NCBI GenBank assembly: GCA_037178855.1
Contig: JASJZC010000001.1
Location: forward strand, 806,001-870,000
DNA length: 64,000 bases
DNA from: Oscheius sp. JU75
Taxonomy: Eukaryota; Nematoda; Chromadorea; Rhabditida; Rhabditidae
Reading direction: 5' to 3'
Positions within the stretch are counted from its first letter, which is position 1, and each line of letters opens with the position of its first letter. Under the pieces are notes generated by a model. That model was given only the letters and a program-made list of their open reading frames with translations. It searched no databases and was not told the DNA's origin. Below, in pieces: positions 50,211 through 61,602 of the stretch. The translations under genes and the position numbers were made by a program.

Positions 50211-53200
50211 TTACGCATTAGTCCGAAATTGCTCGAGAGCAGTGTTTTGGTAACAGAGCCTCTTCGACATTTCTTCAAAATCCAATGGAGCAGAGGAGTA
50301 GAGCTCCTTGTTCCAGTTGGAAAGACGTGGGAGTCTCTGGCTCGTATTGCTGAAAACAATTAATTAATGAATGTCTGTCTCTCGGTTAGTCTCCGGACTC
50401 TTCCTATGAACATACCAGTATGCAGTCCAGAGGTTCTTACCGCGCTTGGCCCACTCATCTGCCTGATAAACCGGTTCAGGAAGGGAGACACTGTTTTGGC
50501 TGACCTAAAACAGTTTGTTACAGCCTATACTGTAAGTTCCAACCTGGTGCAGGAAGGAGAGTCCTAGGAACATAGACTGAAGTCGGTCCTGGCTCTCAGT
50601 ATCAGCAGTCTTCAACTCGTTTATGGGAATGTAGTACGAGGGAAGCTTTCCGGTACCCTAAAAGATAAATTATGATCGTCTGTTGGATAAGAGACAGAGT
50701 GACAGGGACAGTGGCAATAACTTACCTTCAGCACGTTATGCGATAGCATAAAGAAGTGAGTGATATCACTTCTAACGAGCTCATTGTCAATGACCGTCCC
50801 AGGAACATGGTTGACGAGACCCTTCTCATTAAGGCTAGCAAAACGGTTGTTGTGCCTCTTGGTCACAATGGCTACGACAAACTTAGGAGTCCAGTTCTTG
50901 ACATTATTCTTTTGCTTGTAGATATCGATGCCTCTCTTAATTGCTTCGAATTCCTCGTCTACGACCTAAAATAATTGCATAGTGCTTTCTTAAAGTTGAG
51001 ACTTACCATTTTGAACTGGCCGTCGCTGACACCATCTCGCAGTATGATTATATTCTCAGGGAGCTTCCTGTGCTTCGTGAAAAGATTGAGCATCCACTGG
51101 ACCCGATCCGTGAGGATGGATGAAGTGACCTGCTCCTTTCTGGGTTCTTGATAATGAAAGTCTCCTATGAAATTTTCTGGATGCTCCGCACCATTGAAAG
51201 ACATCTGAAAGGTTTCTGATTTCATGACTAACAGAGACAGTCAGACAAAATATTGCTATTCACCCCAATGATGCTCGGCAGAGTTGGTGGCTTCTTATAG
51301 CCGAGAACCTCTCCAGAACTTCCAGTAGGATGACTAACGTCATAGCCAATGACGAGGCTCTCCTTATTACTGATCCATGAATCCCTACTGAAAAAATGTT
51401 CAATGCCAAAAACGGACAAGGCACTTACGAGAATTTGTCTGGGATGACCTTATAGTTCAGACCTCCCATTTTTGCATTTATTTTATGCAAGATATTGCAA
51501 GCAGTGATGCCCCGGGAGGGCACAGTCTTAGCGACTTCCATAGTGATCTGCTGTGTGGGGATTTGGTACTGAATCTCGTACAGCTTCAAAATGTCTGAAA
51601 CCAAATGCTGTACAATTTAAAAAGTGGTAACCGACTGTGACTCTCCGTATTCGAGATGGAATCAACATAAATGATGAGCACCAATGGACCCAGATTTCCA
51701 TTTACTTTCTCGGCTTTCACATACTCGAAAAGATTGACAATCTTTTGATGAGTGCTCCCATTGGAAGTCGAGAAGACGTGCCATCTGGCAGTGAGTCCTT
51801 GCTGCTTGGCCAGGGTGGCAAGTTTGTTCTTCATATTTCTGAGAAATTGGTTTCTTCTCTATCTCTCCCTCTAAACTCACTCGACGCTCTGAACATCTTC
51901 CCGTTTGAAAGTATCATAGGCAACGACAACATCGTTCAGCTTGGCTGCAGCCACATACTTCAGATTTCTCTCCATTCTCCAGCTCGACTGAAACTGTATG
52001 ATTAAGAAGTTTGAAGAGATAGCCTACACTTGAACTATTGAAGATTACAGCCTGATCTCCGCGGAAAACCACGTTAGGCAAGGATCTACGAATTGCTGTT
52101 GCAGTCATTGGTGACTCCGAAATATGCACTCCGAATGCGTCGAGGATTTGAGCATCTACTCCTCCATAAATCTTGTGTAGCATTGAATTAATCTTTGAGA
52201 ACCTTGTCTCGATGTGCATCGGTATTGGCTAAAAGCATGTGTGGTGCTGCAACGAAGTAACAAACCTTCTGCTCGCTCTGTTTATAGGGCGGGACCATTT
52301 GATTAGCAGCTATTTGAAGAAGATCCAGAGGAAAATGGAGCAAGATCTCCTTTTGTTCACCTGTCTTGTCAGTAACTCTCTTTTTCATGATGACAGCTGG
52401 CCAATGTGGTAGAACATTCTTGTAGTTGTCGATTGCATGGACGCGATTGCCGCTAAATTACGAATTCTGATATTGTGAAATGCGGCTTACGTTTGATGAT
52501 ATTCAAAGGTGATATCCTTCAGTGGGATCTTGCTGATTCCCGAAGTAATGAAGTTGTACTTCATTGATCCGTAGGAGAGAGTCACTCTCAAACCTGAAAG
52601 ATAAACTTAGAACTGTCTCTCTATCTTATGTGCTTACCTCCAATGTAATCATTAATCTTCGCCCAGTCATCGCTCTCAAAATCGAAAGGGTAGTGATCAT
52701 CTTCCGGGCGCCATCCCATCAGTTCACGGACAGTTTGGATCAAGGGCTGTGGCTTGAAGAAAAGTGCCGTTCTGGCGTCAACAGTCATGGCAGCAATGGG
52801 TTGTTCTTGCTCAGTTTCCAGAATCCGAATTCCTTTAACTAGGCCCAAACGCTCCTCCTGTCCTCTACCAACGTTCTTTCCGGGAACGTTCTTTAGGAAG
52901 AGCTTCCGGTCCCCGATGGCGGTGAAAGCACCGCTGCTTATGGCTGGAGAAGTTGTCAGCAGCTCCAAGCATTGAAGAGGAGTCCTATCCAGGTTGGACA
53001 GATCGTCTGCCTGTCTAGCTTTACAGAACTGGCCCAAGTCAAAAGACGAATCTCCTTCCATAGGGATATTTATCTCAATCCTTATTTCTTTGAGGTCTAC
53101 CATATCGAGCAGCTTCTTGACAGCGGGAGGAAGTTGAGCCTCGCTCAAGTAAATGACATTGGAGCGCTGAAGCAGTTGTTAAAAAAACCTTCAAAGCGAG

Positions 53201-53767
53201 GTACCTGAGTGATTCGGTCATAGATATCAGCATTCACGAAGAGACACTTAGCGCCATCGTATATGTGAAACTCGTTCTTGGAAAGTACAGTCTTGAGACC
53301 GACGCTCATGATGGTTTGACAGACTTCTTTGCGGTGGATTGCACTGAAAGACTGGTTTGAGACAAAGAGACAGAGACAGTACTCACTTGTCTCTTGCTCC
53401 AGCAGAAAGACGGATCACGCGATTGTTCGTCTCAGCGCTGACGGCAACATCATATCTCCAAACAATAGTTTCCTGCTTGACAGTTAGTTTGTAGATGTTT
53501 GAAAACGATGTGACCTCAAAATTTCGAAATAACACCTGGTAAACTTTTTTCTCACCACTTGTTGTCCATCCCGGAGGGCTGGAGGCTGACATGGGGCCAC
53601 AGTAACCTCTTTCTCTTCCTATGAACAAGTATTAGTGGGATCGGATTGTGCTCACCTACCTTTCCAGTAATCATCATTTTTCTCATCGAGTAGTCAACGT
53701 CGCCGGTAGAATGGCGGGAATGTTTCGGCTGTGAGTCAGCAGGGCTCGAGGGTGTACGGCTTGACAT
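50211..53767 (-). CDS. Argonaute 3 (slicer-type)
   Basis: Third complete Argonaute, transcribed toward the other two. Sixteen exons in phase, in reading order: 53767-53656, 53618-53387, 53343-53205, 53166-52638, 52593-52491, 52452-52266, 52228-52028, 51993-51881, 51838-51636, 51594-51429, 51387-51264, 51204-51007, 50965-50726, 50657-50544, 50504-50416, 50349-50211; 962 residues. Landmarks: N domain NFEVTSFSNIYKL, linker with MEGDSSFDLGQF, PAZ region LRVTLSYGSMKYNF, and PIWI catalytic residues Asp in IGYDVSHPTG, Glu in PRKEQV, Asp in LRDGVSDGQ and His in FMLSHN. It ends QFRTNA. Intron 7 is only 34 bases. The ATG lies five bases after an acceptor. A near-identical inverted piece of exon 9 sits just downstream of the stop and could make the 3' end of its transcript self-complementary. 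Confidence 0.95.
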
Positions 53768-55138
53768 ACGTCCTACAAAAATGACAGGTACAGGAATGAA
53801 GGAGGGAGAGACAAAAAGAGAGGTAAAAAAGGAGAGATAACGGCGACCCACCGTCGTTATATACTGTTCGGTTAGAAATTCAGAGGCTATCTGAGGGGAT
53901 TGCGAAATTTTGCGGCTCGCTATAATAGCAGGGGATAATCGTGGTGGGACTCACAACTCATTCCAGTGGCAGAGACACAGAAAACACATAGTGACAGAGT
54001 GACAGAGATGTAGAGAGACAGATAGATACAAAGAGGCAGGGAGCCTGTTCCAAAAAGAGAATTCGGATCAATTTAGCCAAGAAAGCAAAGGGTGGAAGAC
54101 GAAAACGTGGCAGTTTAAAGCCTTTTTATACCAGCCATCAGGGCTGGAGAGAAGTGGAGATTCCACAGAGACAGACGCTTTCGATACTCTATGGTAAGAA
54201 CAGCGAAACGCCCAAAATGAAATGACAGACTCTTTTTATCCATCTCCCCACATTTCTCCGTTCACCCATGCCGTTTCTCCAATGGCGGAGAAGTTGGACG
54301 CAAAGATGGAGAAATGAGCGCCCGGTCTGCCTGGAAAAATCCCCCAAGAGCCCAGTGTGTTCCAGCTATTTTGAAAAACATGGATCCCAATAAGTTCTGA
54401 GTTTATTAACCTGCTCGAACTGAAAAAAATGCTGCAGTGGGAGAAAGGGCACAAATGTTGACATCAGTTGATCGCCGGCCAAGTGCCTGTTGACGTCCTA
54501 TAAATACCACCAAATGAGAAATTAGAGATATTTTCATTGGTTTCTATGATCAGAATCGGGGAGATGTCGGAACCAAATTGTTTTTGAGGGGTCGGTGTTC
54601 ACTTTGTGTCCCTGTCTCTCTATCTCTCTAAGTACCATAATCGGAGTAGGTCAAAATTTTTTGAAAAGACTAAGAAATAGTAGAAGCAAACCATGGAGAG
54701 CAGTCTTTCTGCTGTGTGTGACGTGTGTTTAGAGACCGCGTTGCAGGCGGCAAACAATTGGTTTCAATTGCTTTCGTTTAGGTAGAAAGAGGAAAAGAAA
54801 GCCGAAATATAAAAGAAGTTTATCGAGAATCGATCAAGGAGCACAGTTTACTCGGGGTTGTTCTAGTTTCCATCTAACGAGCACAAATTATGGGTCATCC
54901 GATTGTAATCGAGGTGAACAAACAGATCTTCCCAGCATTTAACTTGTCGATTTCTAGGACGATAACTCTTAATATAATTACTGAATAGATAATAAAATCT
55001 TTCTTCGATTCTTCGCAAACTTCAAGCATGCCAATCCGTATATAAGTGGAAAGAAAACACAAAACAAGACTCTTCAATTAGGCTGAAAGATAGATTTGGC
55101 AAAATTATTGCAGTCATTCCTACCTTTCTGTTAACAGT
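53768..55138. other. Region upstream of Argonaute 3
   Basis: The promoter of Argonaute 3 is expected here. GA/CT-rich tracts lie at about 53990-54040 and 54610-54640. A minus-strand frame at 54236-54454 has no recognisable similarity. The part above 54900 may be the 3' tail of the adjacent LINE. Confidence 0.4.
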
Positions 55139-56835
55139 TTACACGTCAAGGTGTCCATGTAGCAACTTACATGGTGTTCTCCACAATAGGAGCCTTCCTG
55201 GTTTTCGCTTACCATTTTGTGGAGACCCGTATGTACATGGGTACAACGAAGACTTTGGTGTAATCTTCTTTGCCCACTCCTTTTTTTTCCTTGCAGCTGA
55301 ATCCAGCCAATCCTTGATTCCAGTTGTCTGCCTCATCCTCTCTTCAGGCCATTCATCGAACTTTGTGATTCCTAGCATTTTGCTCTCAAGCCGGCGTTGG
55401 CAGGCTTGAAGCATTCTTCGAGCGGCAGCCGTTAGCACCCAAGTTTCGCTACCATAAAGTGTGACAGATGACACGTAATCTTCGAACGACTTCCGTTTAG
55501 TTTCCATCAGATTATCGCTATTGCATAAAAAAGATCGCAGTCTGTTGAAGGCTACATGTCCCAGAGATATTCTTCTTTCGACTTCTTTATCATGACCGAA
55601 CGGAATGGATATTCGGCATCCCAAGAATATAATCGAATTTACAAACTTTAAAAACTTGTCTCCAAAGTGGATGTCGTTTCTTGGTATTGTCTTGGCCATG
55701 AAATCCATGTTCTCGACATTGAGATCCATTCCTGCACAGCTTAGACAGTCAAATGTGTTTTGCAGCATTCTAGTCATTTGTTCTATAGTCGGAGCGAAAA
55801 AGATGCAGTTGTATTTACATGCCAGTAGTTTGAAACTTGTATCGCCCAACACCATGCCAGATACCCTCACGGGCGACAGCCATTTTCAGTAATTCTATGA
55901 CAGCGGCCGTGAAGAAATCGCCTTGGCATGCTTCTGTTTCTATTTCCTCCAGTAGTTCCAGCTGTTCCTTTGCTGTTCCTTGTAGATTCTCTTGAGTTTA
56001 TGTAGATTTTTTATGTTTGCATCTCTTTCGCATTTGCGATTGCAGGAAATATGTCGCGGAAGTTTCAAGGATGATCTTCTGTAACCTTTCATCTCCCGGC
56101 TGACCTTCTTTATTGGTCGAATATTGAGTTGAAGACTCAGTAGACGATGATCGGAACGGTAGTTAAACTTGTCCATAGACAGTACAGATACTTGGTCCGA
56201 CATGTTTGCTGCAATGTAGTCGATTTGTGCTTTGCATTCTCCACGTGCTCTCTGATGTGTCCATCTCTCAGGTAGTGGTGATTCCTTGAATGTGTTCAGC
56301 AAACGAATTTCTAACTCTCGGCAAATCTCCACCACAACTACTGCTCTCTTGTTCCCATCGCCATATGTGAAGTCACCAACGATGTCCATGTTGGTGTCAT
56401 TTTGTTCAACTCTTGCATTGAAATCCCCCAAAAGAATGAGACGATATCCAGGAGGTCGTCTTCGGCAAGCTTTAGATACTTCGTTCATAAATCCGTCATA
56501 TATGTCATCAGACTTGCTCAAGGTCGGAGCATACGCTTCTACAAGATGCAGCCTATGCCCAGGTAGTTGTAGACTAGCCAATCTTGGTGAAATCGCCTCA
56601 AACACGGCAGTTGCTGCCAAATGGGCAGCTACGAAAAATCCCACACCATGATACCTAGTTTTGGTAGCAGAGTTAAAAAGGGTTCGTCCCGATTCCATAG
56701 TGACAGGATCACTCTCCGATCTTCTAGTTTCAGCCAGCCCGATAACATCGCACTTGATTTCGGAGAGTGCACTGTCCATTTCTTTCAGTTTCTTGGAACC
56801 CTTAAGAGATTGACAATTGTAGTGACATACGTGCA
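55139..56835 (-). mobile_element. Decayed, internally deleted non-LTR retrotransposon (LINE)
   Basis: On the minus strand a 5' frame (56866-55940) encodes an APE-type endonuclease with the expected motifs: GLAETRR, LLGDFNARV, DYIAAN and SDHRLL. A second frame (55870-55139) encodes the end of a reverse transcriptase (APTIEQMTRMLQNTFD, FLGCRISI, LYGSETWVL, KMLGITKFDEWPEERMRQTTG). The fingers and most of the palm between them are missing. The usual catalytic YADD-type box is replaced by CKYN, and the two halves are in different frames. The copy cannot move by itself. The upstream end merges with a candidate Argonaute relic. Confidence 0.85.
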
Positions 56836-57241
56836 AATAAAAATTCTTGAAGACCTGGAACTTCAAAAATTTAGCACAAAAGGAGGATTTCCCACCGTTT
56901 GTTCATCTTCCTTATTGACTGGCGGCAGGCTAGGTGTTACCTCATTTTCTTCTGTCTATACTGTTTGATTCAAACCGGTAAAAATCTATTACTCACCTTT
57001 CCAGAAATTGCCATATTACTCATTCCGACCTCTATGTTCTCCATGGATGAAGGTCTGTCCGTTTTAAGGGCCCCACCAGTATGTTCTCCTACCTGAACCG
57101 TTTTTGTTTCCAGGAACAAAATGTACCTACTGAATTGGACAGGTTTCGTTTTTTGAAGGAAGCATCTATGGCCGTCGTTTCAGAACTACGTAGCGCTTGC
57201 TGCAGGATAGCGTCGTTGGACTGTGAACTGCTTGTAGCCAT
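56836..57241 (-). pseudogene. Candidate Argonaute 5' exon relic cut by LINE
   Basis: Minus-strand exon-like pieces start at an ATG at 57241 (MATSSSQSNDAILQQ), with possible introns at about 57092-57134 and 56962-57000. The second piece ends AISGK before a GTGAGT donor, like ITGK in Argonaute 3 exon 1. The third starts GAAGAAAATGAGGTAAC against GAAGAGAAAGAGGTTAC in Argonaute 3 exon 2 and later aligns near AATTTTTGA / AATTTTGA, where one extra T breaks the frame. Similarity beyond that is weak, so the assignment is tentative. It might instead be the start of an unrelated broken gene. Confidence 0.4.
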
Positions 57242-57667
57242 TCAATCTGTAACATTATAAACGTTAGGAGAATACGAAGTGGAATGAAACAATGGCGAAA
57301 TGCAGGACATTCTTTAACGACGCTAGTCGTTTGAAGAAATTGATGAGGACAACCAAATAAGTTTCAAAACACTGGAAGTTTTCTACTGTACACTGATAGT
57401 GTCGTACTAAACTCGCCCAAACCATTCTCAAAGTAATCATTTGAATAATTGCAAAAGTTTTTAAAAAGAGCAAAATACCAATTGAAGTGTGAAAAAGAGG
57501 GACCTTTCCGTTGTCAATAGTTACCAGTCGGCAGTTTTATTGAGCTCCGAGTCGTCCATTGCAAAGAAACTCTCCAAGGAGCAAAAGCAATAACTTTATT
57601 TTTACAATTAAAGCTATCAAAACAGTAACTTGCCAACTCAAAAACAATTTCTTCTTACATTAGCTTG

Positions 57668-57775
57668 ACTTCTCTTAACAGAAAAGACCACAAACATTGT
57701 CAAGTGTTATCCCAGATTAGAGTTGACTTGTGTTGCAGACGCCTCTTGCAAATTGTAAAGGTAGGATATCGGGCA
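57668..57775. repeat. Single-arm copy of the foldback repeat
   Basis: It carries ACAGAAAAGACCACAAAC, CCCAGATTAGAGTTGACTTG and TTGTAAAGGTAGGATAT as in the arms at 49108-49499. It lies downstream of the DRAM-like gene. Confidence 0.65.
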
Positions 57776-57964
57776 ATCTTGGGTGTGGAAGAGGCTTATC
57801 CCTTAACGTTCTACAGAGGTCTTTGCTTCCTTTGTTTACATTTCTCAATAAGAAAAAGTGAGAGCTGGCTATCCTCAAAAAAACACGCCTGTGCGTGATA
57901 GATACCAGATATTGACAGAAACCTGACCAATCCGTTTTATTCCCATACATTGTGTTTTTGTCGG

Positions 57965-59104
57965 TTAATTGTGCTGCTCCTCGCTGACAGAACTCGGGCC
58001 CGTCTCCGATGTCTCTTCTTTGCTCAGATTCTCTGTGTTCAGCTTCAACTTCGGCGCGTGACAGTAGGCGTGGCGCAGCTCGACAGCAAAAGACAGAATG
58101 TAGACTTGGAAGAAGGTAGCCAGACACCACTCGGAGATGGTTGCGATTGTATGCTGCGTGTAGGTCTCGTCCGTAGTTTTCCATCTGTAGAGATGTCCCA
58201 TGCAGTGCCAATTCGGCGGTTCGACTCCTTTGGGCAGCCTGACCCGTGCCAGGGAGGCGAAGATGACAGTGCTGATGTAGGCAGCCGTGGAGAGAAGACA
58301 AAGGGTGAGGCGGAAGTGACACATACAGCGGGAAATCAGCTGTGGATTCATAAGATAGCTGAAGAGAGTCTGGGCCCACAGGTAGACGAGACCGCAGGTG
58401 AAGGAAAGGAAGGCGCCGCAGTAATGCATCGAGTACACATTGATCTCCTGGAAAGGGACAGGATAAGAGACAGCGAGATAGAGAGCTAGAGAGACAGAGA
58501 GACATAGAAACAAAGAGAGACAGAAAGACAGAGAGGCAAAAAAGTATAGAGACACGGACAGACAAAGACACTGAGAGACAAAGGGACAGAGAGACAGATA
58601 TCAATCCTACCTACTCTCTAGTCACTCTCACATTCTTTCTGGATATCTCTCATAAATCTATCTTCGTCTATGTCCTCTATCACCCCGGCTATCCTTCCTT
58701 CCGAAGGGTGGAGCCATTGGCATGGACGACTCTGCTCCCTTAGAGAGACAGAGACCTACCTGAAAGTTGGCAACGATGCTGATCCCAATGGCCGCTCCGA
58801 ATCCGACCCACAAAAAGACGTTGCTGTAGATGCGCCATGCTCCCTTCTGTCCCAGATGATGCCAGTAAAACTCGACGATTTGCCGATGCCGAAGGTAGAC
58901 CGTCATGGCCAGAAAGAGTGCCGCAACATTGAGCAGCTGACCGAAGACGCAGCTCTCCGGACTCATGGCCCCACTGTCACTGATGTAGGGCCACAGCGCA
59001 TTGACGTGATTGTGGTAGACGGCTATGCAGTAGGAGACAAGGAAGGCCAGTAGACTGAGGGCGAAGGTGAGGAAGGGGATGATCCAGACCGAGCGTAAAC
59101 TCAT
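57965..59104 (-). CDS. DRAM/TMEM150-like multipass membrane protein
   Basis: Two exons (59104-58760 and 58447-57965) join in phase to give 275 residues with about six hydrophobic helices. DRAM-family proteins sit in lysosomal or plasma membranes and influence autophagy. Family marks are the N-terminal helix followed by WPYISDSGAMSPES, a second helix VAALFLAMTVYLRHR, then FGAAIGISIVANFQ, and in exon 2 MHYCGAFLSFTCGLVYLW and ISEWCLATFFQVYILSF. The C-terminal tail is polar and Ser/Glu-rich. The start is the ATG at 59104, where the first helix begins. The 312-base intron contains a partial antisense-oriented copy of the neighbouring FAM174-like gene and GA-rich tracts. The function is known only at family level. 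Confidence 0.9.
58588..58742 (+). repeat. Partial copy of FAM174-like 5' region in DRAM-like intron
   Basis: This matches 60722-60880, including the intron end and the first codons of the FAM174-like gene (TCTCTCATAAATC, TATGTCCTCTA, CACCCCGGCTA, ATGGACGACT), at roughly three quarters identity by eye. It lacks the acceptor TTCTTCAG of the original and is on the opposite strand from its host gene. Confidence 0.8.
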
Positions 59105-60811
59105 CACTGGTTAGTCAGGGCTCGACTGAAAACGGGACAGTGTAACAGTGACAGGACAGTGACAGAAGTGGACAACAAACCTCTGGGGGCCAGGAGATGG
59201 GGGACAACTGTTACTTCTGGGAACTCTAATTGACAAACAATGTTTTAGAACAGATAACTATTGCGATGATATTTTCTGAAAAATTGGATGGAACTGCTTT
59301 GAAAGAAGAACATAGCAATTCTACTTTCAAGAAAGCCACGTATAGCTTTCCTTTCCGGGCCGAAATTGTATATACAGTCTTATTCACTGCTTGTCTCTCT
59401 GTCTCTCCGCTTCTCTATTCCTCTATTTCCCTATCTCTCTGTCTCCCTATTTCTCTATCTCTTTGTCTCTCAATTTTCTTTATTTTCACAAACTGTGCGC
59501 TCGCTTCTTCAAGCACTCTCTAGTGGCCTACCATCGCCGTCGCCGTTTGTGGAAAGAAGAAATTCCGGTCCCAGCACTGCGACACAGAGGGATCGTCACG
59601 TCAACACCCATGGCGCGAAGCCAACTCAACGTCTGGCGGGATCGTGCGAGGAATGAGGAGGCATGGACGAGGAAAAATGGCCGAGATGGAAGGAGATCAG
59701 CGACGAGTTCTAGGGAGACCGTGCATGAGATGAGCTGAAGAAAGCCTGTGGTCGCCTCGGACGAACTTCAATCACGTGGATGCGATAGACAATAGAGGGA
59801 GGCGAAGAGCGAGTTCACGCTATGGGAGCGGCAAGGGAGCCCTGACATGATAGCAACCCCTTGATTCCGACAATAAATTGTAAATTGTAATTGTAAATTT
59901 GTCTCTCCGTCTCGCTACTTCTCTGTCACTCTGCCTGTTTTCCTATCTCTTCCTCCCTTTGTATTACTGTCTTTCTGTCTCTCCGCCTCTCTGTTCCATC
60001 AATCCACACTTCCCAGACAGCTGTCTCTCTCCCCATGAAATCTTTTGATCTGCCACCAATTCCACGTATATTTGCAGCTGCAAAAAGGCCAGCGCCATTG
60101 CTGGCTATAATCTCACTCTCACTCTCTCTCCCTGTTCCCGGGACCAGTGTCCGCGATCGATAGCTTTCCCGAAGATGGCCAACGGCGAGAGAGAAACCAG
60201 CTGACTCTCTAGTCGCGGACCACGTGTCCCGTTCCTTTTTCATCTTTAAATTTCAGTATGAGCGTGCCTGTTTGTTTGCAATCGCAGCACCTTCGACGTT
60301 GGACAAACAGACTATTGATTTTGCGTGAATCCTGGGCTCCCGTCTAGCGCCAGTTTGTCATTTCTTTCATGTTTTCTTCTTCAATTGGTCTGCGATTCGG
60401 CCATTTCTTGTCAATGGAGACCTCTTTGCCGTTTCCGCAGACTCTTCCAGACAGTTATCTCTTCTTCACTGACATTCACAGCGACTGTTCCTGGCACTAT
60501 CAATATTTTTGTCAGTTTTTATATAACTCGATAATAGCAGAGTTGTCTTTTAAAATTATACCCCCGTCTCTCATCTGAAACCCTCCCTTTGGATAGAGTA
60601 CATGTTTCATTCATGCCAATTATTTCGACATGGCGTTTCATTAAGCTGGAACCGCTTAATCATTCTATAGGAACTGAGAGAAAGAGAGACAGGGTGACAG
60701 AGAGACAGACAGAGAGAAAGACAGAGAGACAATGTTACCTATCCTACCCCTCTCCCTGGTCTCTCCCACTCTTTCTGGATGTCTCTCATAAATCATTCTT
60801 CTTCAGATTCT
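59105..60811. other. Intergenic region DRAM-like / FAM174-like
   Basis: Divergent promoters are expected. CT-rich tracts lie at about 59385-59480 and 59900-60000. The segment 59560-59905 may be the 3' end of an RTE-like LINE. No gene is otherwise supported. Confidence 0.45.
59560..59905 (+). mobile_element. Possible 3' end of an RTE-like LINE
   Basis: A GC-rich, coding-like stretch with Arg-rich frames ends in an imperfect ATTGTAA-type repeat (ATAAATTGTAAATTGTAATT, about 59872-59897), as in the tails of RTE-clade elements. The protein remnant is too short to be sure. Confidence 0.3.
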
Positions 60812-61189
60812 ATGTCCTCTACCACCCCGGCTACCCTTCATAAAGGTGGAGCTTTTGATATGGACGACTTTGCTCCTTTACGAGCGGCTCTAGTTGTAGG
60901 AGCGATAGTCCTCCTGATGTCCGTCTTTTGCTGCATTCGGTGCTACAGGTATTGTTACTGTTACTGTTACTACTACTATTGCTGTTACTGTCTACGTCTA
61001 CCTCTGTCTCTCTACATTGTAACTGTCTCATTCAGAAACTCCTCAACAACACGCTCCCGGATACGAAAATACGACATCGTCTCATCCAGAGAACTCCAGA
61101 CAGGCTTAACAGAAAACTCCGACTCGGACGACGACCTCTTTGGAGCACCGACAGATAGGCAGAAGCTAGTGGCTGGACAGACTGGATAG
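60812..61189 (+). CDS. FAM174-like single-pass membrane protein
   Basis: Two exons (60812-60948, 61036-61189) give 96 residues. A short N-terminal part is followed by one hydrophobic helix (LVVGAIVLLMSVFCCIRC), then a basic stretch RSRIRKYDIV and an acidic motif DSDDDLFG, the pattern of the C-terminal half of FAM174 proteins. FAM174 members are small Golgi/secretory-pathway membrane proteins of poorly known role. The start is taken after the TTCTTCAG acceptor; an in-frame ATG 33 bases upstream lies in the presumed intron. The intron has a TTACTG-type simple repeat. AATAAA at 61332-61337. A partial copy of its 5' region lies in the DRAM-like intron. No signal peptide was seen, unlike vertebrate members. 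Confidence 0.75.
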   Translation: MSSTTPATLHKGGAFDMDDFAPLRAALVVGAIVLLMSVFCCIRCYRYCYCYCYYYYCCYCLRLPLSLYIVTVSFRNSSTTRSRIRKYDIVSSRELQTGLTENSDSDDDLFGAPTDRQKLVAGQTG

Positions 61190-61602
61190 ATTTCTCTGTA
61201 GGTCTGAAAAAAGAATAGCCATGTCATATAGCATGTTAGCCAAACCACTTTACGAGTTTCTTTCACCCTCTGACTGTCTTGATCTCCTTATTTTTGCTGG
61301 TTATTGTGCTGAAATTTATTGTTTTTGGTTGAATAAACTTTTTTGGACTATAGTTATTTTTAAATTTCTGACAGGATGCTTTTATGGACAGCAAAGATAG
61401 AAAACCGATCCAGTGAGAATCGGACCCGTCTGGTTTGGATTTTTAGTCGGACCTCGAAAAGATCTTTAGAAGGCTGTAATACTAATTGACCCGGAAACTC
61501 CACCTCTCTGTGGTTGTTCCTGTCGTAGTCACTATCGATTCCACGTTATCAGTTCTTACCTACAAGACTTCTCCAACCAATATTTCCATCTTTTCTCTCT
61601 AA
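61190..61602. other. Intergenic region FAM174-like / kinase copy 2
   Basis: It contains the FAM174-like polyadenylation signal. From about 61450 on it is similar to the sequence before kinase copy 1 (33030-33159), marking the left part of the segmental duplication. Confidence 0.6.

Noticed and set aside
57717-58604. 295-codon minus-strand frame over DRAM-like exon 2
   Set aside because: Reads a different frame from the conserved membrane protein and begins in a CT-rich intron tract.
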